Source: CADEFQ01 sp050249415 (GTDB lineage: Bacteria; Pseudomonadota; Gammaproteobacteria; Steroidobacterales; Steroidobacteraceae). From it: DNA of 64,000 nucleotides. The notes beneath the pieces were generated by a model. It saw only the letters and a list, made by a program, of their open reading frames with translations. It searched no databases and was not told the DNA's origin. Both the position numbers and the translations under genes were made by a program. Shown here in pieces: positions 45,140 through 53,704 of the stretch. The stretch lies in contig JBFWQO010000009.1 in the NCBI GenBank assembly GCA_050249415.1, positions 124,001-188,000 on the forward strand, given 5' to 3'. Position 1 is the stretch's first letter. Each line of letters begins with the position of its first letter.

Positions 45140-46342
45140 TCACTCGGCTCCGACGGCACCGGCGCCGATCATGGCGTCGATCTCCGCTGCGCTGTAGCCG
45201 ACCTCCGCCAGCAATTCCCGGCTGTGCTGGCCGCGCCGCGGCAGATCGCGCCGGATGTCGAAGCGATGCCCGTCCATCTCGAGCGGCAATGCCGGCAGCC
45301 GCGTCTTCCCGCCCTTGCGCTCGCCGTCGGTGATGGTCAGCGGCAACAGTCCACCGCCCGCCGCCAGGTGCGGATCGTCGAAGAGCTGCTCGGGACGCGC
45401 AATGGGCGCGAACGGCAGGCCGGTCTTCTCGAGTTTGGTCATCAACTCCTGCTTGTCATATTTCAGGAATGTCGCCTTGATCACCGGCAGGACGCGGTCC
45501 TTGTGGGCCACCCGGTCGTTGTTGGTATCGAGGCTGCGATCGGCGGCGAGTTCGCGCAAGTCGAAGGCTTCACAGAGCAGCTTCCACTGCTTGTCGCTCA
45601 CCACACCGACAAACACCTGCTCACCGTCGGCCGTGTCGAACACCTGGTAAATGGCCCAGGCCGACACGCGCACGGGCATGGGTGCGGCGGGCTTGCCGGT
45701 GACGGCGAACTGCGCCATGTGCTGCCCGACCAGGAATACCGTGCTCTCGTACAGCGAGGCGACGATGTACTGGCCGCGCCCGGTCGCCTCGCGCTGGTAC
45801 AGCGCGGCAATGACGCCGAGCGCACCGAACATGCCGCCCTGCACATCGATCACCGAGGTACCGGCGCGCAGCGGCTTGCCGGGAGGTCCGGTCATGTAAG
45901 CCAGGCCGCCCATCATCTGCGCGACTTCATCGAGCGCCGTACGCTCTTCGTACGGACCCTTGAGGAAGCCCTTCTCCGAGCAATAGATCAGGCGCGGATT
46001 GCGCGCGCCCAGCGCCGCGTAGCCGAGGCCCAGGCGATCCATGGTGCCCGGGCGGAAGTTCTCGATCACCACGTCCGCAGTGTCGGTGAGCCGCAGCACC
46101 GCATCCCTGCCCGCGGGCGATTTCAGGTCCACGCAGAAGCTGCGCTTGTTGCGGTTGTACATGGGGAAGTAGCCGGCGCCCGAGCCCGGCAGTGTACGGG
46201 TGCTGTCACCCTCGACGGGCTCGATCTTGATGACGTCGGCGCCTAGATCCGCCAGCATCAGACCGGCCGCAGGCCCCATCACCATATGGGTGAACTCGAT
46301 GACGCGCACGCCGCCCAGCGGGTGCATCTGCTTGCCAGACAT
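45140..46342 (-). CDS. family III CoA transferase (CaiB/BaiF) lacking the usual Asp
   Basis: This 400-aa single-domain CaiB-type protein starts GVRVIEFTHMVMGPAAGLML and has DVIKIEPVEGDSTRTLPG and VVIENFRPGTMDRLGLGY. The segment that normally reads GQxVDVSLxE here reads GRGQYIVASLYES, so the nucleophilic Asp is replaced by Val (codon GTC). It may be a non-catalytic partner, use another residue, or have changed reaction. It converges on leuD and diverges from the lyase gene at 46449 across 106 bp. Confidence 0.87.
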   Translation of the reverse strand: MSGKQMHPLGGVRVIEFTHMVMGPAAGLMLADLGADVIKIEPVEGDSTRTLPGSGAGYFPMYNRNKRSFCVDLKSPAGRDAVLRLTDTADVVIENFRPGTMDRLGLGYAALGARNPRLIYCSEKGFLKGPYEERTALDEVAQMMGGLAYMTGPPGKPLRAGTSVIDVQGGMFGALGVIAALYQREATGRGQYIVASLYESTVFLVGQHMAQFAVTGKPAAPMPVRVSAWAIYQVFDTADGEQVFVGVVSDKQWKLLCEAFDLRELAADRSLDTNNDRVAHKDRVLPVIKATFLKYDKQELMTKLEKTGLPFAPIARPEQLFDDPHLAAGGGLLPLTITDGERKGGKTRLPALPLEMDGHRFDIRRDLPRRGQHSRELLAEVGYSAAEIDAMIGAGAVGAE

Positions 46343-46448
46343 GGAAATCCTCGGTTGCTGTGCTATGGTCCGCGGGCCCTGCGGCAGGCCGCGGCATCAC
46401 GGATTATCGGCCGCGCCGTCACTGTGCAGGAGACGAAGATCGGACGCC

Positions 46449-47411
46449 ATGCAGGAAAGCCGCAAAATCGATGTATTGGTCAGCGAGGTCGGGCCTCGCG
46501 ACGGCCTGCAGAGCATCAAGTCCATCATGCCGACGGCCGCCAAAAAGGCATGGATTGCCGCCGAGGCCGCGGCTGGTGTGCGCGAGATCGAGGTCGGCTC
46601 CTTCGTGCCCGCGACACTGCTGCCGCAGATGGCCGATACAGCCGAAGTCGTTTCCTACGCGAGGACCATTCCCGGTCTCACGGTGCTCGCCCTCGTGCCG
46701 AACTTCAGGGGTGCCCAGGATGCCGTCCGGGCCGGCGCCCACAAGATAGCCCTGCCCCTTTCCGCCAGCGAAACCCATAGCAAGGCCAACCTGCGCAAGA
46801 CTCACGACGAAGTTTTCGCGGAGGTGCGCCGCATCGCCGGGCATATCCGCGGCCTTCCCGCGGCAGAGCGCCCCGGCTTCGAGGGCAACGTGTCGACGGC
46901 CTTCGGCTGCACGCTGGAAGGAGCCGTGCCGGAAGGCAAGGTCGTGGAACTGGCACGGCGCCTCATCGAGGCCGGCGTCCAGGAAGTCGGGCTCTCGGAC
47001 ACGACCGGCTACGCCAATCCGGCCCAGTTGCGCCGCCTCATCAGACTCGTCCGGGCGGAGATCGGCCACGACCGCCTGTCGGGCATCCATCTGCACAACA
47101 CGCGCGGTTTGGGACTCGCGAACGCGCTCGCCGCGCTCGACGAAGGCATCACCACGCTGGACAGTTCGCTCGGCGGCCTCGGTGGCTGCCCCTATGCGCC
47201 AGGCGCCAGCGGCAACATCGTCACGGAAGACCTGGTGTTCATGCTCGACGCGATGGGCCTGCGCACCGGCATCGATCTCGACAAACTGCTCGCGGTGCGC
47301 CGGATCCTCCTCGAGGCCCTGCCGGGCGAAGAGATGTATGGATTTACGCCGGATGCCGGCCTGCCGAAAGGCTATGCCGCCGGTGGCTGGGGCGTGCCTG
47401 CCGGCGCCTGA
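46449..47411 (+). CDS. HMG-CoA lyase-family enzyme
   Basis: This 320-aa DRE-TIM metallolyase has the N-terminal EVGPRDGLQ (Arg17-Asp18), the metal-binding HLHNTRG and the catalytic-Cys loop GLGGCPYAPGASGN followed by TEDL. These are the HMG-CoA lyase signatures. The enzyme should split a tertiary 3-hydroxyacyl-CoA to acetyl-CoA or propionyl-CoA plus a keto acid. With the CoA transferase and dehydratase nearby it completes a plausible route from an unsaturated branched diacid to central metabolites (inference). Confidence 0.92.
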   Translation: MQESRKIDVLVSEVGPRDGLQSIKSIMPTAAKKAWIAAEAAAGVREIEVGSFVPATLLPQMADTAEVVSYARTIPGLTVLALVPNFRGAQDAVRAGAHKIALPLSASETHSKANLRKTHDEVFAEVRRIAGHIRGLPAAERPGFEGNVSTAFGCTLEGAVPEGKVVELARRLIEAGVQEVGLSDTTGYANPAQLRRLIRLVRAEIGHDRLSGIHLHNTRGLGLANALAALDEGITTLDSSLGGLGGCPYAPGASGNIVTEDLVFMLDAMGLRTGIDLDKLLAVRRILLEALPGEEMYGFTPDAGLPKGYAAGGWGVPAGA

Positions 47412-47780
47412 GAACTCGTTCCCGGGACATGCGGCAGGCGTGCAGGTGCGCGGACAGCGCGCTCTCGGCCCGACCGGGCGCCAACGTCGATTCCTGCCGC
47501 ATCGCGCGAGTCTCTCCTCAATCACGCCCGTCCTCTGCAGAAGAAAGTATGTCCATGGAAACCTGTTATCTCAGGTACACCTCGAGAAAATCAGAGTCGC
47601 TCGATCTCTGCCGGCAGTTGGTGTGGAAGACACTGGATCAGTGAATTCCCGACAGAGAGGCGGTTCTCCAGCCGCAAAATTCAATCCCGCGTCACTGCGA
47701 TCCGGGTCCGGAATCGACAGGCCCTCCCCTGGAAGGTGGACACAAAAGCGGACACAGACGGTGAGCGAGTCGCTCGTAAG
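47412..47780. other. intergenic region with candidate arm-type integrase sites
   Basis: No convincing gene is seen. TGGACACA at 47737 and CGGACACA at 47749 are 12 bases apart, and the second starts 32 bases before the left attachment repeat at 47781. That is the same geometry as the TGACCCCA pair at the right end of the mobile element. The region therefore looks like the right end of another, related element sitting to the left. Confidence 0.5.
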
Positions 47781-47829
47781 TATTGGTCGGAGCGCCGAGA
47801 TTTGAACTCGGGACCCCTTGCACCCCATG
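47781..47829. repeat. left attachment site (att), 49-bp direct repeat
   Basis: Identical over 49 bases to 61855-61903. It corresponds to the tRNA-Pro 3' half from the anticodon loop through CCA and three further bases. It lacks the 5' half, so it is not a functional tRNA gene. Confidence 0.92.
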
Positions 47830-47950
47830 GAATAAATGGGCGCAATCGAATGAAATCCGATGGACGGCAATGATAGGCGCAATGCCTATTTTTTCCGGTG
47901 TTTCTTACACTCATATCGTCGCTTGCGATTGCGAGGAGTTTCGGCAAAAC

Positions 47951-47969
47951 TGACCCCAACATGACCCCA
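47951..47969 (+). repeat. paired TGACCCCA arm-type sites, left end
   Basis: TGACCCCA occurs at 47951-47958 and 47962-47969, straddling the integrase start codon, with an inverted copy (TGGGGTCA) at 48037-48044. The same octamer pair is found at the right end. Integrase arm binding, with self-repression of the integrase gene, is the natural reading, but it is inference. Confidence 0.5.
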
Positions 47970-49226
47970 GAACCGCCCCGATCGGCCGTCTCACCCCGCA
48001 GACAAGTCCCGCGGCGACGGCTCACCGCATCGGGTTTGGGGTCACTTCCGCCGGGAGAGTACGCCGATCCAGCTGTTCCTGGCCTGCAATTGCGCGTCCG
48101 CCGGGGTCAGCGGTCGGATACGCGCGTATGGGTCTTTCGGTACGCATGGGGCAACGAGAAGCCCCGCGTGCGTATCGGACACCTCGCGACGCACCCCCTC
48201 GCCAAAGCCCGCGAGACCGCGCTCGCGCTGCGGGCGCGAATTGACGAAGGCATCGACCCGCGCGCCGCCACCCCCCGCCGACCGACACCGGGCCGCATTA
48301 CTGCGCCGAGTGCCGCCGCGGACCCGCAGGGCCGCCACACTGTCGCGGCACTCGCCGAGACGTTCCTCGAACGCCATATCCGCCCAAACCGCAAGCGACC
48401 CGAATACATTGAAGCGATCCTGCAGCGCGACGTGCTGCCCATCTGGCGAGGCCGCGACGCGCGCACCATCGAGCCGCAGGAGGTCATCGCGCTGCTCGAC
48501 GGCATTGTCGATCGGGGATCACCAGTCATGGCGAACCGCACCGCGGCTGTCCTCGGGCAGATGTTTCGCTTCGGCATTCATCGCGGGCTGATCAAAGCCT
48601 CGCCGGTGCAACTACTCTACCGCCCCGGCGGAAAGGAGGCGCCGCGCGCGCGCGTGCTCACAGACGACGAGCTGCGCATCCTGCTCGTCAATCCGATCGG
48701 TGCGACTCGCTTTGAACGACTCGCACACGTCGTGACCGCGTTGCTATACACCGGACAGCGGCGCGGGGAACTCGCCGCTGCGAAGTGGACGGAGATCGAC
48801 TTCGACGCGGCGACATGGACCATTCCGTCGGAGAATTCAAAGACCAGCCGCGGACACGTTGTGCCGCTCACGCCCCCTGTCGTTGCGACTCTGCGCGCGC
48901 TGAAACAGCACGGGGGCCGCTCGCGCTACGTCCTGCCGAATGAGTCCGGCGACGCGCCCGTGAACGCGAAGCTGCTCACGCGCTCGCTGGCGCGCTGCCA
49001 GAGGCGCATGCAGAAGCTCGGCATCGCACCGTTCACGCTGCACGACCTGCGCCGGACCTGTCGCACGGGCCTCGCGCGTCTCAAAGTGCCACCACATGTG
49101 GCCGAACGTGTCGTCAATCACGCGCAGGAGAAGCTGACGGCCACTTACGACCTGTACGCTTACGCCGACGAGAAGCGCGAGGCACTCGAAAAGTGGGCCG
49201 CCCATTTGGGGTCTCTCAAGGCATGA
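47961..49226 (+). CDS. int: tyrosine recombinase, P4-type integrase
   Basis: This 421-aa integrase has an N-terminal arm-binding domain (VWVFRYAWGNEKPRVRIGHL), a core-binding SAM-like domain near residues 125-220, and a catalytic domain. Catalytic residues are Arg267 or 268 (TGQRRGEL), Lys294 (KTSRGHVV), His361 and Arg364 (HDLRRT), His387 (NHAQ) and the nucleophile Tyr396. The ATG at 47961 is favoured, though a GTG at 47898 is in frame. It lies 131 bases inside the left att site and reads inward, as expected for a tRNA-targeting element. Confidence 0.95.
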   Translation: MTPEPPRSAVSPRRQVPRRRLTASGLGSLPPGEYADPAVPGLQLRVRRGQRSDTRVWVFRYAWGNEKPRVRIGHLATHPLAKARETALALRARIDEGIDPRAATPRRPTPGRITAPSAAADPQGRHTVAALAETFLERHIRPNRKRPEYIEAILQRDVLPIWRGRDARTIEPQEVIALLDGIVDRGSPVMANRTAAVLGQMFRFGIHRGLIKASPVQLLYRPGGKEAPRARVLTDDELRILLVNPIGATRFERLAHVVTALLYTGQRRGELAAAKWTEIDFDAATWTIPSENSKTSRGHVVPLTPPVVATLRALKQHGGRSRYVLPNESGDAPVNAKLLTRSLARCQRRMQKLGIAPFTLHDLRRTCRTGLARLKVPPHVAERVVNHAQEKLTATYDLYAYADEKREALEKWAAHLGSLKA

Positions 49227-49722
49227 AGCGAAAGCGAACGAGCTGCGCGACGGGGATTCGCGGTTTGGTTTGGATCCTGGTCTTCACGGCCCCGGAACGT
49301 CGTCCGTAGCATGAGTGGGCGCCGTTTCAGCGCGCCCTCATCTTCGACCGCACCGCTGCCCGCCCCTTCGCCACCGCCACACCAAGACCGGCGCACTGAC
49401 CGATCGTTTAATCGCGAGGAAGACGCCCATCGCCCCCCCGCCAAACCCAAACTGTGATGTGCTCGACAGACTGGCACGCCCCCGTGTGAACCGCCAACCG
49501 GCCCCGAATCCACCACAGCCGTACCGTCCGCACGATGTCTGATCATTCGCCCGCGAGACCCCTCCCAGTCTGCAGTCCCGGATTCTGGAAGCTTGGATAA
49601 GGCCGCGGCTAGCTAGCGCACCTCGGGAATAGTGTGGCATTGATCAAATGATGGCATATGCCATCAACCATTGACTGCCACCCACTTTACACCGAAGAGG
49701 CGCGGCAGTAGCGTCTTGCTCC
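49227..49722. other. intergenic region downstream of integrase
   Basis: No gene is recognised in these 496 bases. The right part contains the perfect palindrome at 49649-49666 and becomes AT-richer towards the next gene, which suits a promoter for the rightward hypothetical operon. Confidence 0.5.
49649..49666. promoter_or_regulatory. perfect 18-bp palindrome, candidate operator
   Basis: TGATGGCATATGCCATCA is its own reverse complement and ends 56 bases before the start of the gene at 49723. That gene's product appears to contain two ribbon-helix-helix-like segments, so autoregulation through this site is plausible. Binding is not demonstrated by sequence. Confidence 0.55.
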
Positions 49723-50439
49723 ATGAAGACGCAGAAGACAACCGTCCGGCTCTTGAGTGTTCTCAAATCGAGACTCGACGTTGCGCTGGAGCGTGCCTGT
49801 CTGAAGCGCGATGCATATCTCAACCGCCTGTTGGAGAGAGAGCTGGCCGAGCTCAATCGAGAGGTTCGTACTCCGAACTCGCCCGCCGCACTCGCCTACA
49901 TTTCGCTTTCCCTGAAACACCTTGGTGCCCGAGATCTCGTCACTCTGACGCTGCGCTCGGACCTTCTTGCGAAGCTCGACGGTCTTTGCACACGGAAGCG
50001 CATTTGTCGGGACGCCTTTTTCAATCGAATCGCGTTCTTGCTCACGGCCCCCGCTTGGCTGATTGACGCGACCTTCTTTCCCGAACTTGAGAAATGGAGA
50101 GCCGAGGTCTGGACTGAATGCCGCAACGACGGCCCGATCTATGCGAATGTGTTCTCGCCTCTCGATCCCATCATTGATCCGTTCTGGACTATACGCGCTG
50201 GCTTGGCACTATCTGCCGAGGAATGCAAGCAACGTGGCAATCTGCCACCAGACGGTTTCTACACGACCTGCCTCTTCGGACGAAGGAGGAAGAAGTTCAT
50301 CCCTCTTTGGGGACTGAGTTGCCACATGGACGATGCGCTTGTCCCTCGCACAGATGCCTCGAAAGCATCGGAACTGGATATCGCACAACTCATCTCGGAG
50401 ATAGACAGACACCCACAGCAACGGAGGAGATGCACATGA
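49723..50439 (+). CDS. hypothetical protein with two RHH-like segments
   Basis: This 238-aa protein is of unknown function. Residues 5-42 (TTVRLLSVLKSRLDVALERA, then RDAYLNRLLERELAEL) and about 71-107 (LVTLTLRSDLLAKLDGL, then CRDAFFNRIAFLL) look like two copies of a ribbon-helix-helix unit, a strand followed by two helices. The rest is conserved-looking but unrecognised. The stop overlaps the next ATG (ATGA). It is the first gene of a four-gene rightward operon, and a regulator is a reasonable guess. Confidence 0.7.
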   Translation: MKTQKTTVRLLSVLKSRLDVALERACLKRDAYLNRLLERELAELNREVRTPNSPAALAYISLSLKHLGARDLVTLTLRSDLLAKLDGLCTRKRICRDAFFNRIAFLLTAPAWLIDATFFPELEKWRAEVWTECRNDGPIYANVFSPLDPIIDPFWTIRAGLALSAEECKQRGNLPPDGFYTTCLFGRRRKKFIPLWGLSCHMDDALVPRTDASKASELDIAQLISEIDRHPQQRRRCT

Positions 50440-50711
50440 AAGAAAGCCAGCACGCCCGTCGCCGCGCTCGTGAACGGGGCATCCCACCGCTCATCCTCCA
50501 GTGGTTGTCCGACTACGGTCGGGAACACTACGACGGGCACGGCGGCCGCGTGGTCTGGTTCGACAAGGCTTCGCGCCGCCGTATTGAGCGCGAGGCGGGT
50601 CGGGAAGCAGTGCGCCGCATGTACGAGTTCTTGGATGCGTATGCAGTGCTCGCGTCATCCAACGATCAGATCATTACCGTGGGCCATCGCTACAAGCGCG
50701 TACGCGTCTAG
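50436..50711 (+). CDS. small DUF4258-like protein
   Basis: This 91-aa protein starts QHARRRARERGIPPLILQWL and has GGRVVWFDKASRRRI and DQIITVGHRYKRVRV. It resembles a frequent small protein of proteobacterial islands, with an HARxRxxxRGI opening similar to DUF4258. It is translationally coupled to the gene before it. A toxin-like or RNA-binding role has been suggested for related folds but is not supported here. Confidence 0.7.
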   Translation: MKESQHARRRARERGIPPLILQWLSDYGREHYDGHGGRVVWFDKASRRRIEREAGREAVRRMYEFLDAYAVLASSNDQIITVGHRYKRVRV

Positions 50712-50719
50712 GAAAAAGC

Positions 50720-51307
50720 ATGTCGACCATCGACCACGTCACTGCCCTATCGCTCATTCGAGCCCATGTATATGACCTGGGCGTTGCCGTGCAGAACCTG
50801 CAACTCTCTCTCGACGCGTTCTCGTCACTTATCTCGGTATCCGCCCCAAGCAAGAGCCCCAACGCGGTGCCAGAGGTTGCGGAAGTTGCAGTATCCACCG
50901 AGACTGCAGAGATTCGTCCTCGTGGGTTTCGTCTTGGGTCGCATTTTCACCGCTGCAGCACCAAGAAGGACATCTACATCGGAATCTGGCGGGCACTCTG
51001 GGCGGCACACCCGTCGAGGCGCGACCCCATGATGCACGCCAGTCGCCTGGCAGCGCGCAATCGTCGATACGTTGCAACGAGCCGCAGCCAACTGTTTTCA
51101 GGCCGCCAGGTTGCATGGTGCAACACTCATTCATCCCCGATCGGGGACGGTTGGTACGTGGACACGAATCTGAGCGGTCGCCAAATGCGCGTTCTTCTCA
51201 GCCGGATCATTTCCGCCGCCGGACTTCCTCCAGGTGCGCGTCCGGAGATCACTTGGTGCGAATCCGGATCTCGCGGCGCGAGCTCGCCCAGTAGGCGTGT
51301 GAGATGA
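50720..51307 (+). CDS. hypothetical protein
   Basis: This 195-aa protein has no recognised domain. The N-terminal helix (TALSLIRAHVYDLGVAVQNL) is followed by a Ser/Pro/Ala-rich linker and a basic middle. Start ATG 50720 has AGGAAAAAG ahead, 9 bases after the previous stop. The stop overlaps the next ATG by 4 bases, which supports a coding frame. Confidence 0.6.
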   Translation: MSTIDHVTALSLIRAHVYDLGVAVQNLQLSLDAFSSLISVSAPSKSPNAVPEVAEVAVSTETAEIRPRGFRLGSHFHRCSTKKDIYIGIWRALWAAHPSRRDPMMHASRLAARNRRYVATSRSQLFSGRQVAWCNTHSSPIGDGWYVDTNLSGRQMRVLLSRIISAAGLPPGARPEITWCESGSRGASSPSRRVR

Positions 51308-51570
51308 ACGGCACCTCACGAGACCCGGAGGTCGAGTCGAGGCGATCCTTCTTGTATCGACATCCGACGGGCAGGGTCGATGTCATATTGCTGACACCGT
51401 GCGACGAGTGCAGAAGGCTGATGATTTACGGCAGTTTTAAACTCACGCCAGAGGTGCAAGAGCGTCTTGCGACGCAAATTCCCTACTGGGTCGGCGACCC
51501 GCCACCGTTCAGGGCCGTACCAGCGTGTATAACGCCAGTGATTTGTGACATCTGTCTCAAAGCCAGCTAG
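51304..51570 (+). CDS. small protein with two CxxC pairs
   Basis: This 88-aa protein has CDECRR in its middle and CDICLK at its end, a probable zinc-binding arrangement. It is coupled to the upstream gene by an ATGA overlap and ends the four-gene operon. Function unknown. Confidence 0.6.
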   Translation: MNGTSRDPEVESRRSFLYRHPTGRVDVILLTPCDECRRLMIYGSFKLTPEVQERLATQIPYWVGDPPPFRAVPACITPVICDICLKAS

Positions 51571-51806
51571 TTCAGAAGGCGCTGGCTTCGCAACTCGCTG
51601 GTTTGGAGCTGTGCGCGCTTCGTTTAGATTCTGCGCAACCCTCCGCTTTCCGCAAGAGACCTGGCGAGAAGTGCACTACGTCACTTCCGATGCAAGTTGA
51701 GGCTCGCTAACCTGAGCTACAGTCCGGCTTCGAGAGCATTGTAGCCCTCCCCCGAGAGATGTGTCCGGCGCGCATGCAGCGGGGGAAGCACTGCACCGAC
51801 ACGCCA

Positions 51807-52064
51807 TCAGCGCGGCGGAGGGGAGAGCCCGAACAACGCCCGATCATCCGCCCGCGTCAACGACCGCCCCATCCACCCGCGAAACGTCTTCTCATCAAGC
51901 ACACCTCGCTCGACCAGGCTGAGCACCACGGCGCCGACCAGAATCTTCCGCCGAGTCTCCTGCTGCCGAGTGCGCTTCGAGGCCAGGAAACGTTCTCGCG
52001 CCAAAGCCCTCGCAGCCCGCGCCGATCGCTGCGCCTCCGTCAGCCGTTCACCACCACTGCCCAT
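51807..52064 (-). CDS. TraD/MobC-like mobilization accessory protein
   Basis: This 85-aa basic protein contains RERFLASKRTRQQETRRKIL and VGAVVLSLVERGVLDEKTF, then RGWMGRSLTRADDRALFGL. It resembles small TraD/MobC proteins that accompany MobA/MobL relaxases. The ATG at 52064 has GGGGAGC ahead in mRNA; the longer open frame upstream covers the oriT and is not family-like. It reads divergently from the relaxase, with the oriT between them. It probably assists relaxosome assembly. Confidence 0.72.
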   Translation of the reverse strand: MGSGGERLTEAQRSARAARALARERFLASKRTRQQETRRKILVGAVVLSLVERGVLDEKTFRGWMGRSLTRADDRALFGLSPPPR

Positions 52065-52378
52065 CGCCTGCTCCCCAAAGTCCCGGAATTCGCAAGAACC
52101 GCAACCGCGCGTCCCGTACAGATCGCCGGCGCTTTCCTCCCGCGTTCGCCCACCAGACCGCCGACCGAACTGACCCGCTGCAGCGAAGAGTGCGGCACGC
52201 CGTCTCCCAGCCCCTCGCCAAACCTCATCCCTCCACCCCAGCAGGCACACCAGCGCCGGCCGAAGCGAGCATGGCGCCTCAGCGCGGATCCACCGACGCG
52301 CAAATCTGGCGCAACAGGCCAGAAATACCAGCTGCGCCCAATCTCGCGCAGACGCAAAGTCCCGAAGCGGCCACGCGA

Positions 52379-52424
52379 AGGGCGCACTTATGCAAACCCG
52401 CCGGTCTTCGACCGCCAGGTTTGC
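52379..52424 (-). other. oriT, IncQ/MobQ-type nic region
   Basis: On the minus strand the sequence ATAAGTGCGCCCT (52379-52391) matches the IncQ-family nic core TAAGTGCGCCCT. It is immediately flanked by an inverted repeat (52392-52406 with 52410-52424, 3-base loop, two mismatches), the arrangement of R1162/RSF1010-type origins. It lies between the relaxase and TraD-like genes. Nicking within the GCG/CCC step is expected by analogy. Confidence 0.85.
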
Positions 52425-52561
52425 GTGCGGCAAGGGATCGGCTCTCACGCCCGCTCCCCTGCACCCCTGCACGCAAGCGCGCCCGAAGACGCGGCCAGCC
52501 TTTGCCCTACGGTGCGACGGCCAGCCACGCACAGACCGTGCACGCGATGAAGGAGACGGAC

Positions 52562-53500
52562 TTGGCAAGCTTCCACATGAGCGTGAAGTGCGTGAGCCGC
52601 GCGAGCGGCCGCTCGGCACCAGCTGCCGCCGCCTACCGCGCGGCGACCCGCCTGCGCGACGAGCGCACCGGCGAGTGGCACGACTATGCGCGCAAGCGCG
52701 GCGTCGTCCACGACGAGATCGTACTCCCGCCCGGCGCCCCAGCTTGGGCGAAGGAACGCGAGGCACTCTGGAACGCCGCTGAAGCAGCCGAGCGGCGCAG
52801 CAACGCGACCGTCGCACGCGAGTTTGAAGTCGCGCTGCCACGCGAGCTGGCAGCCTCCGAGCGTCTCGCGCTGGCGCGCGAACTCGCCCAAGCAATCGCC
52901 GCTCGCCACCGCTGTGCCGTGGATCTCGCGCTCCACCGACCCAGCAAAGACGGCGACCAGCGCAACCACCACGCCCATCTCCTGTGCACGACCCGCCGCG
53001 TAGGCAAGGAAGGCCTCACCGAGAAAACCCGCGAACTCGACGAGAAGAAGAGTGGCGAAGTCGCCTACTGGCGCGAACGCTGGGCAGCGCTGCAGAACGA
53101 AGCGCTGAAGCACAAAGGCGCCAGCGAGCGCGTCGACCACCGCAGCTTCAAGGCACAGGGGAGAACGGACGAGCCCGGCTTCCACAGAGGCCCGACCATC
53201 ACCGCCATCGAACGCCGCGGTGGCTGGAGCTACGTGCTCGAGCGCGAGCGCGAAGCCGCCAACGAACGTCTCGCGCGCGCCGCCGCCCAAGGCCGCGCCG
53301 AGCGTGAGCGAACACCCACTCCGATCCTGGACCTCTCCGGCAACGTCGCCGCCGCCACCCGCAGCGCCGACGAGGAGCGCGCCGCAGCCCGCGCTGCCTG
53401 GCAGGCCCTGCGCTCACAATCAGAGCGGCCAGTACCCCCTACAGCACCGAGCGACATCAAAACCCCCGACAAGTCGAACACCCGAGGCCCGGAACGCTGA
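52562..53500 (+). CDS. MobA/MobL-family relaxase (MobQ)
   Basis: This 312-aa conjugative relaxase starts at TTG 52562, giving MASFHMSVKCVSRASGRSAP, which matches the family's opening. AAGGAG lies 8 bases ahead. ATGs at 52547 and 52577 fit less well. Next come AAAYRAATRLRDERTGEWHD and the metal-binding histidines in DLALHRPSKDGDQRNHHAHL. The relaxase domain ends near residue 200 and a charged tail follows. It should nick the adjacent oriT. The primase domain seen in some MobQ relaxases is absent. Confidence 0.9.
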   Translation: MASFHMSVKCVSRASGRSAPAAAAYRAATRLRDERTGEWHDYARKRGVVHDEIVLPPGAPAWAKEREALWNAAEAAERRSNATVAREFEVALPRELAASERLALARELAQAIAARHRCAVDLALHRPSKDGDQRNHHAHLLCTTRRVGKEGLTEKTRELDEKKSGEVAYWRERWAALQNEALKHKGASERVDHRSFKAQGRTDEPGFHRGPTITAIERRGGWSYVLEREREAANERLARAAAQGRAERERTPTPILDLSGNVAAATRSADEERAAARAAWQALRSQSERPVPPTAPSDIKTPDKSNTRGPER

Positions 53501-53704
53501 CCACCGCCGCCGTCACTCTTAAGTTTTCCATTCGCCAAGCTCTCCCAGCGCGAAGGACCGCCGACCCGGAACCTCGGTCCAGCGCCCCGCGCAGCTGCGA
53601 TCTGTCTAAATTGGCAGAATCTCTCGTTGCGCCCCTGTGTCAGCCAGGGCCACAGCAGACTATGCTACGCACAATGGCAACATGAATCCTGCGTGCAAGG
53701 AGCC

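Noticed and set aside
47549..47644. 31-codon ORF left of the element
   Set aside because: No ribosome site or conserved feature; chance ORF of this size is expected.
47781..47829. Second tRNA gene at the left att site
   Set aside because: Only the 3' half is present; there is no D-arm or 5' acceptor strand.
51807..52895. Long minus-strand open frame (362 codons) covering the relaxase start and oriT
   Set aside because: Only the last 85 codons look like a protein family; the rest is an Arg/Ala-rich shadow of GC-rich DNA.
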